A stretch of DNA of 64,000 nucleotides from NCBI RefSeq assembly GCF_051106095.1, contig NC_135789.1, forward strand, positions 22,749,764 to 22,813,763. Reading direction: 5' to 3'. A model generated the notes under the pieces. The model did not search any database and was not told the origin of the DNA. It was given only the letters and a program-made list of their open reading frames with translations. The position numbers and the translations under genes are program-made. Shown piece after piece: positions 59,001-64,000 of this stretch. Within the stretch, counting starts at the first letter, position 1, and the number at the start of each line of letters is the position of its first letter. Source of the stretch: Pogona vitticeps. Taxonomy: Eukaryota > Chordata > Lepidosauria > Squamata > Agamidae.

Positions 59001-62000
59001 ATAAAAGTTTTCAATTCCCCACCACACCCCCACACCCAGGGTTCTGATTCTGGATCTCGCAACACTTCGACTGAACAGTAACAACATTCCTCCTTTCTAA
59101 ATCCTAATTTCTTTTCACTTCCAGATTCTGTTTGGGCATTTTTCTTCTGAACCCTGGCTACGCACTGCTCAAGCCTACAGGGCGCTGTGTGTGTATGTGT
59201 ATGTGTGTGAAGGGGGGGAATAGTCTTAAATATCAAAATTTACCCACTCTGTAATACAGCAGGTCATATCTTAGTATATAATACCATATAGGTATTTTAT
59301 ATCCTCCCTGCAACCTGGGAAGATTACATTTTTGAATTACAGCTTCCAGAATTTCCAGCTATGGCTCTGGAGAGGGAAGTTAGAGGCCAGAACAATGATC
59401 CTTCTCCTCTATGATGCCTCTCTCTCTCTCTTTCTCTCTCTCTCTTTCACACACACACAGACACACAGACACACACACACAATTGATAATCAAATACATC
59501 ACTTACAGGAATTCCCTTAATGCCTCTTTCACCGGTCAGACCCACTTGTCCCTGTTAGAAGTGAAGTATTTTTCATTAGAATGAATTAATTGGGATTTGC
59601 TGAAAAATTGAAATGGAATAATTGGGAATTCTGCTGGTTCTTGTGTAGCAAAATATGATGTTTTAAAGAAAGATCCTGATGGAAATTGCACAACCCTGTG
59701 TAGCAAACTATCACAGCTGCCACGTTGTCTCATGAACTTTTAAACTTTAGAAAGATTGGATGGCTTAATCTATGTCTTCTTGTCACTCAGGCCAGTCCTT
59801 CCTTCTTTCCTGCTATGGATTGATTTTGCTTCACGAAGGGAAAAGATTAGTTTTGCACAGATATTTCTGTGCAAATTGAGGAAATCTCGGCAACCCCCTG
59901 CGCTCATTCTTTTTCTTGTCCCGTAGGTGAGAAATATCACAGACGTCAACGAGCTTTTGACAGGCAGCCTCCAAGCAGTGGCAGCTGCTGAAGCCAATTT
60001 CGGGAGTGGCAGAAATCCACTCCGAGTTTTGTTATGGACTCTGCTGGAACCGTTCCAGGTGCTGAACTCTAATACCCCAAAGAGATTCACCACCTTGAAC
60101 AGCTGCAGTAAAGGGCAAACGGAAAGCCGGGGCAATTTCACTGCACCTCTGAAACCGGCAACTCCCAACGGGGATTTAGTGAGGAATTTAATGAGGTTTC
60201 TACCTGTCCCTATTTAAGTACAAGTATTGCAGCAGACCACTCCATAAATTGTGGAGGAGGGATCTGTCTTTTCCATTTCTGGTTTGTCACTGTCCTTCCC
60301 CTGTGTCCATTCACAGCAGGCAGCTGGAGAAAGAACCCAGGAACAAATCACAGTTGTGAGTCCAGTTGTCACGAAAAGCCACGGTCCCGAGTTTGCAACC
60401 CAGAATTTATAAGCTGAGAGCAAACCACAGGTTCAAGGAGTGGTCTGGAACTGCGGAATCATACCTCGTCATCATGCCACATCCTAACAAGCCACCTCCA
60501 CAAACCGCACTATAGCTTTTCCTAACAAAAGCATGGGCTGAAATCCTGCGGCACAGTTACACGAATGATGTACCTTGTAGAGATGGACTTGCGTAAATTA
60601 AGAAATCACCATAGGCGTTATTCGGTTGCCTGCTGAGCCGATGGAGATTTCTGAAGGCAATTTGCTTCCAAACAAATTGCCTTGAGTTAAGCCACTACAG
60701 TATTTGTGTAACTGGGCAACAGGATTTTAGCCCTTCTCAGGAAAAGTCACACAACCCCTTTTCTCTGGTCTCTGGTCTCTATTTCCACACTTCCCATTCC
60801 CCCTGATTGCTCTTTTCTCCACGCAGACTCTGTTCCTCAGCTTCTTCTCCCTCTCCACAAGCGATGACAGAGATTCACCATACATGTCCACAGGTAACCC
60901 ACAGACCTCTCCACCACTGGTGTACTTTGGGGGAAGATTTGTTGACAAAGCGGCACCGTTTTGGCCCATATGACCAGACAGACAGGAGACAGACAGACAT
61001 AGGACATTCCTTTTTTAGCTATAAACCAGAGGCTGGGCAAGCCACGTTTGGATTCTAACTTTCAGAATCTCTGAGGCCGCAGGTCCAAGGACCCATCCTG
61101 CTTGCAGGATTCTGGATACGGCGGTCCAGAAAAGACAAGTGTCTGATATAAACAAGGATTTTTGGACAGGGGTGATTGGCAGAGGGACATGGAGAACCAG
61201 AAAATGCTTAGAGAATAAAAAGGAGAGGAAGATGTTACATCCATTCATGTCACTCTCATTTTTTCAGCTTGCAAATGGGATGGGCATAATTTTGGGAATG
61301 GAGCACTAAACTCTTCAGAACTCCTAAGGGCCCACTTGGCATGCTTGGTGTGGAATATGGTGTTGCACCGTGGGAACCATATGATCCTGTTTTTCTTCTC
61401 TCACAAACGTGCGTGCGTGAGGGGGAAGCAGGATTCTGTGGCCAGGGGATGGAAGGGCCAGTGCCGTTCTGCTAGCATAAAACCCATCATACCGAGAGCT
61501 GTGCACATGTTCAGAGGCAGGACGAGGACTGGATCTGACCCTGTCTTTGTCACACTCGTACTTGTGTGAGGGACAAGCTGTGCACCCTCTCAGGGAACTG
61601 TCCTCTGGAGCCACAGCCCTGGCGACACCGTGTCGGATTTCGTCGGCTCCTGGGCTCACGTCGTTGGGAAGCTGGAAGGGCCCTCAAGGGTTATGAAGCC
61701 CAACCTCCAGGCTGGGATGGAGTGTCCAACTCTTTCCCTTGGTATAACGCCAATCGGGTAGCCAGTAGCCCGGAGGGTTTTTGTGCACGGGTTCCTCGTG
61801 CTTGCTTTTCAACTCATGGAGAAGATGGTGTGAGTCCAGCATTGTGAACTAGAAAAAGGCAGTGCCCGAATCTTAAGGTGAACTCACCTTTTCTCCTCGG
61901 TCTCCTTTGGATCCTTTCGGTCCAGGCTGTCCTGGGGAGCCAGGGATGCCCTAGATGAGCGTTAAATAGAAAGGGTGAATGGATCAGGCCCATCCCCAGG

Positions 62001-63120
62001 AAAGGAGCAGAGATAAGGCCCCGTGGGGTAGTCATCAGTGATAATGTCTTTGTACGTGAATCTCTGCTCCAAGTAAAGTCAGCCTCTGCTTTGTTTAATA
62101 AAAAGGTAACATCTTGTGGCGCACCAAACACTTGCCACTTCACACACCAGCAAGTGCACAAGAAGCCATTCTATTTGTATCTTTTCAAACACCCTTGTGG
62201 CCTTTAAGTTGAGGGAGAAAATGCTCAAAATTCCACTTTGCACTCCCTTCCTCAACGGTCGTTTATATTAAGTGGCATTGCGTCCCCTGCTAACACACAC
62301 TGTGATATTTGTACACAGTTTGGGAGGCACATTTCCAACACTGTGTGCATAGATTTTGGTGGCGCTGCAGCTTAAACCGCAGAAGACTCTGGGCTGCAAG
62401 GTCGGAAGACCAGCCGTCGTAAGATTGAATCCACGCAACGGAGGGAGCTCCCGTCACTTGTCCCAGTTCCTGCCAACCTAGCAGTTCAAAAGCACGAACA
62501 AATGCGAGTAGATAAATAGGTACCACCTCAGTGGGAAGGTAATGGCATTCCGTGTCTAGTCGCGCTGGCCACGTGACCACGGAAACTGTCTATGGACAAA
62601 CGCTGGCTCTATGGCTCGGAAACGGGGATGAGCACCGCCCCCTAGAGTTGGACACAACTGGACTAAATGTCAAGGGGAACCTTTACCTTATCTTATATTG
62701 GTTCCTTTTAAAGAGAAAGACAGAGTAAAATATTCTAAATAAAGTAAGTAAGTAAGTAGTTAAGTAAGTAAATAAATGAGTGAGTGAGTGAGTGAGTGAG
62801 TAAACGATATTAAAATTCAGGGCCTATTTTTATGTAAAGAATTTCTCCAAAGCATATCTTGATTCTTGCCAATGTAGGACTCTTGAAATGTGGTTCCTTG
62901 AGTCCCACAATTAATCCCAAACGGTACAATGACAATCCTTTTCCCAAGGCTATTAAATCCAATTTCTTTTCTTTTTTCTTTTTTGCCACCCCTGGTTAGA
63001 AACCTGCCCTTATTTTCGTATAGGAATTATTCAAGGATAAAGGGTGGTCTTTGCCTACCTGTAAGCCAGGAGTGCCAACAGATCCCGGGGCCCCTTTGGG
63101 TCCTGATGATCCAGGTGGGC
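52853..63120 (-). CDS. COL26A1: COL26A1 3' part: collagen alpha-1(XXVI) chain, six exons (5' end outside window)
   Basis: The spliced CDS is 63120-63059, 61950-61888, 59551-59507, 57336-57292, 54081-53997, 53010-52853, and encodes 152 residues plus a stop. Seen: all five introns are GT-AG, frame is kept throughout, and the first four exons give 24 perfect Gly-X-Y triplets. These are followed by GEGVQQLREALKILAERVLI and then a basic tail ending in NGRK. Known: from memory, human COL26A1 ends with nearly the same leucine-rich segment, then DPLASPEGGSGQD, RANLKMKR and a final SSRK. The reptile tail has matching SGQD, LRAN and KIKR blocks. COL26A1 is a secreted extracellular-matrix protein with an N-terminal EMI domain and two collagen blocks, described from testis and ovary. 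Introns in window are 1108, 2336, 2170, 3210 and 986 nt. The paralogue EMID1 is the main alternative, but the tail fits COL26A1 better. Confidence 0.92.
53404..53605 (-). repeat. Sauria-like SINE in the last COL26A1 intron
   Basis: The minus strand reads CCAGAGGTTGGGAGTTCGAA (B-box region), AACCACTTCCGAGTATCCTC and the BovB-type end AAGTCAGAACTGACTTGATG. It has the same orientation as the gene. Confidence 0.85.
53997..54081 (-). CDS. COL26A1: COL26A1 coiled-coil exon, 85 nt
   Basis: The exon encodes 28 residues starting GEGVQQLREALKILAERV and ending EHMIGIH, plus one base of the next codon. Acceptor is accgcag, donor is ACG/gtgagt, and it ends in phase 1. Leucines and isoleucines fall at heptad-like spacing, so an amphipathic helix that helps three chains associate is plausible (inference). 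This is the most conserved block in the window and the main evidence for the gene call. Confidence 0.94.
54239..54583 (+). repeat. ACCTTT-tailed tRNA SINE, copy 5, in COL26A1 intron
   Basis: AACGTGGTGGCGCTGTGGGC head, AGATCGAATCC, GGAACCTTTACCTTTACC tail. Antisense to the gene. Confidence 0.92.
54749..54953. repeat. 67-69-bp minisatellite, three units
   Basis: Units start at 54749, 54816 and 54885. Each begins TGCATTAATAATAATATTAA and ends CCAATTA(G/C)CTGTTA. Confidence 0.93.
54955..55085. repeat. LINE-like repeat fragment
   Basis: GAGGAAGGAGGCCAACCGAG then CATTTCAAAGCCTGGGAGCA is a common squamate interspersed text. The family is uncertain. Confidence 0.4.
55120..55358. mobile_element. hAT-like MITE
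   Basis: Left TAGAGATGGGCACGAACCGC and right GCGGTTCGTGCCCACCTCTA are inverted over about 20 bp. Flanks share TCATAG. Same family as 21881-22134, better preserved. Confidence 0.8.
55466..55560. repeat. Interspersed repeat fragment
   Basis: AGAGCCCTGCTGGATCAGGC then CAAGGGCCCATCTAGTCCAG is a frequent reptile repeat text. Family not assigned. Confidence 0.5.
56023..56148. mobile_element. Hairpin MITE
   Basis: AGCTTGGAAAAGCCAACTTT and AAAGTTTTCCAAGCTGC are inverted ends. The centre carries CAGCATGGCTAGTGGTTATG. Confidence 0.7.
56335..56475 (-). repeat. tRNA-derived SINE, GATGAT-type
   Basis: The minus strand reads GTTGAGGTCTCTGGCTGCAG and AGAGGTCGGGAGTTTGATTC. Its 3' tail has decayed. Confidence 0.7.
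56623..57048. mobile_element. 426-bp MITE with TA target (mariner/Tc1-like ends)
   Basis: The left end TAGAGTGGTAACTCGACTTA and the right end GTTCATAAGTCAAGGTACTA plus CTGTA are inverted over about 25 bp. Many internal short words (CGACTTACAAAC, GTTCGCAAAAAG) repeat the terminal theme. Non-coding, inside a COL26A1 intron. Confidence 0.82.
57055..57175. repeat. LINE-like repeat fragment
   Basis: CCACCGAGAGAGGAGAGACC then TTCTTCGTGGTGGCCCACTC is a common reptile LINE-tail text. It abuts the MITE. Confidence 0.45.
57292..57336 (-). CDS. COL26A1: COL26A1 last collagenous exon, 45 nt
   Basis: Five triplets, GEPGKKGEEGDKGAD, with a strong polypyrimidine tract and cag acceptor, and donor GAT/gtaaga. 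It matches human GEPGVKGEEGEK, as remembered, at the end of the second collagen block. Human then has a short non-collagenous AATAE-like linker, whereas here the triplet pattern continues to the exon end. Confidence 0.9.
57400..59400. other. COL26A1 intronic DNA
   Basis: No additional Gly-X-Y exon seen on the minus strand. A fragment of a palindromic repeat may lie at 58401-58470. Confidence 0.5.
59417..59481. repeat. Compound (CT)n(AC)n microsatellite
   Basis: Lies 26 bp from the COL26A1 exon at 59507-59551, on its donor side. Confidence 0.95.
59507..59551 (-). CDS. COL26A1: COL26A1 collagenous exon, 45 nt
   Basis: Five triplets, GQVGLTGERGIKGIP, lie between an AACAG acceptor and a CCT/gtaagt donor, phase 0-0. 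GLTGERG aligns with GLAGERG in human COL26A1 as I recall it, which anchors the alignment of this region. Confidence 0.88.
59560..61880. other. COL26A1 intronic DNA
   Basis: No exon. The plus-strand frame 59927-60217 and several minus-strand frames have no recognisable product. Confidence 0.5.
61888..61950 (-). CDS. COL26A1: COL26A1 collagenous exon, 63 nt
   Basis: This phase 0-0 exon encodes seven triplets, GIPGSPGQPGPKGSKGDRGE followed by K. It is lysine-rich and contains KGD and RGE. The acceptor is ctag (AG at 61951-61952) and the donor is AAG/gtgagt. Against my memory of human COL26A1 it has no obvious counterpart, because human goes from GTPGSQ almost directly to GLAGERG. It may therefore be an exon lost or alternatively spliced in mammals. 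See findings. Confidence 0.87.
62356..62692 (+). repeat. ACCTTT-tailed tRNA SINE, copy 6, in COL26A1 intron
   Basis: TTGGTGGCGCTGCAGCTTAA head, AGATTGAATCC, GGGGAACCTTTACCTTA tail. Antisense to the gene. Confidence 0.9.
62741..62803. repeat. (GTAA)n/(GTGA)n array
   Basis: GTAA units shift to GTGA within 60 bp. Confidence 0.93.
63059..63120 (-). CDS. COL26A1: COL26A1 collagenous exon (first visible), 62 nt
   Basis: The exon reads (G)PPGSSGPKGAPGSVGTPGLQ, seven Gly-X-Y triplets. The acceptor AG is at 63121-63122 behind a C-only tract, and the donor after CAG is gtaggc. It begins at the second base of a glycine codon, so the preceding exon, off the right edge, must end in phase 1 with a G. The following exons start on whole glycine codons. 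I saw no further collagenous exon between 63123 and 64000. Confidence 0.88.
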
Positions 63121-63279
63121 CTGGGGGGGGGGGAAATGGGAAAATTAAGAGGATTATTAAGAGAATTAATAGAAAATCAAGCCCAATGGGAGCTGGAGGG
63201 GGAGGAAAAGTTTGCTATTTTTTCCAGCTCAGAATAGCCTTATTTTTTTTTCTCTCCCTCCCTTAGCTGTTACTACTCT

Positions 63280-63545
63280 TATGTGCTGTCAAGTTGCCCA
63301 TGAATTATGGCATGAATGAGTGATCTCCAACATGCCCTGCCCTCAGTTGCCTTGCTCAAGCATGTGGCTTCTTTTAGGGAGGGAGTCCATCTAACATTCT
63401 GTTTTCCTCTCTTCCTGCTTCCTTCAACTCTTCCTAGCATGATTGTCTTGCTTTCTCATGATGTGCCCAAAGGAGGACAGCTTCAGCTCCAGCATTTCTG
63501 CCACCAACCAAGGACAGTTCGGGCTTGATTTGATCTACTGTAAAG
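63280..63545 (-). repeat. RTE-related repeat in COL26A1 intron
   Basis: GTGCTGTCAAGTTGCCCATG, GAATGAGTGATCTCCAACAT, CTAGCATGATTGTCTTGCTT and TCATGATGTGCCCAAAGGAG match 32758-33070. Confidence 0.6.
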
Positions 63546-64000
63546 CCCAATATAATGACAGGGGAACTGGAGCTTGGTGCCAATGCATTAAAAATAACAC
63601 ATTATTCTATATTGTTCTTTTAATAACAAATGAAAATTGACTTCACAATTGATTTTAATTTTAGGAAGACTTCCGCTTGTTTGTTTAAGAATGGCATAAC
63701 AAAATAATATGTCTTTGACTAATAATCTGATTCTTTTCCCCTGCTCTAATATCAAATCAGTGTTCAAAGATAGAATTAAAAATGCTGGTTCCAAGCTTAG
63801 GAAGATTTTTTTAGGGAAACAAGCTCCCGTTTGTAGCCTATGGAATGGATACTCCGGGGTGCAGACCTGCCCCTTGTGTTTGTGTGTTGGTTTTTTGTTT
63901 GCTTGCTTGTTTTGCGTGGAACAAGAACTTCCGTTTGCACACTTTTGTTTCAAACAGATTATGATTAACGCCTTGATGAAAGATGCTGAGCAACGTAGGA
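63546..64000. other. COL26A1 intronic DNA to the window edge
   Basis: AT-rich, no collagenous or other exon visible on the minus strand. Confidence 0.5.

Noticed and set aside
52853-63120. EMID1 instead of COL26A1
   Set aside because: The paralogue also has an EMI domain and collagen, but the SGQD, LRAN and KIKR blocks after the coiled coil fit COL26A1 as I recall it.

Overview
This is 64 kb of vertebrate nuclear DNA, almost certainly from a squamate reptile. That inference rests on the repeat set: tRNA-derived SINEs with a BovB-type tail (Sauria-like), several RTE/BovB LINE 3' ends, CR1 LINE 3' ends, and many long microsatellites in intron-rich, gene-poor DNA. There are no bacterial operons, CRISPR arrays or phage modules. 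I did not try to name the species.

The only gene I can support is the 3' end of COL26A1 (collagen alpha-1(XXVI), formerly EMID2), on the minus strand between about 52.2 and 63.1 kb. Six exons are visible with canonical splice sites. Four collagenous exons (63059-63120, 61888-61950, 59507-59551, 57292-57336) give 24 uninterrupted Gly-X-Y triplets. An 85-nt exon (53997-54081) encodes a leucine-rich, probably coiled-coil segment. The terminal exon (stop at 52853-52855) encodes a basic tail. Reading frame and splice phases agree across all five introns. The signal peptide, EMI domain and first collagen block must lie beyond the right edge.

The left 52 kb, downstream of COL26A1, looks like an intergenic desert. 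I found no coding exon I can defend there. In mammals MYL10 and then CUX1 follow COL26A1; I looked for MYL10 EF-hand exons by eye and saw none. The desert alternates between repeat-rich patches and low-repeat, AT-rich stretches that may hold conserved non-coding elements (about 13.6-19, 20.2-20.7, 27.0-27.5, 31.6-32.0, 35.1, 38.2-38.5 and 40.0-41.0 kb).

The repeats are the most informative part. Six copies of an ACCTTT-tailed tRNA SINE fall into at least two subfamilies. One of them sits inside a copy of an unclassified roughly 350-bp repeat seen five times, flanked by a perfect 16-bp target-site duplication. Several MITE-like elements have recognisable terminal inverted repeats. Three or four fragments carry a CTGAAGA-hairpin-GAAA signature that looks like decayed hammerhead ribozymes, probably from Penelope-like elements; one forms a large inverted duplication at 42.4-42.6 kb. 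All family names for repeats are from recognition, not from a database search. I saw no undescribed gene system.
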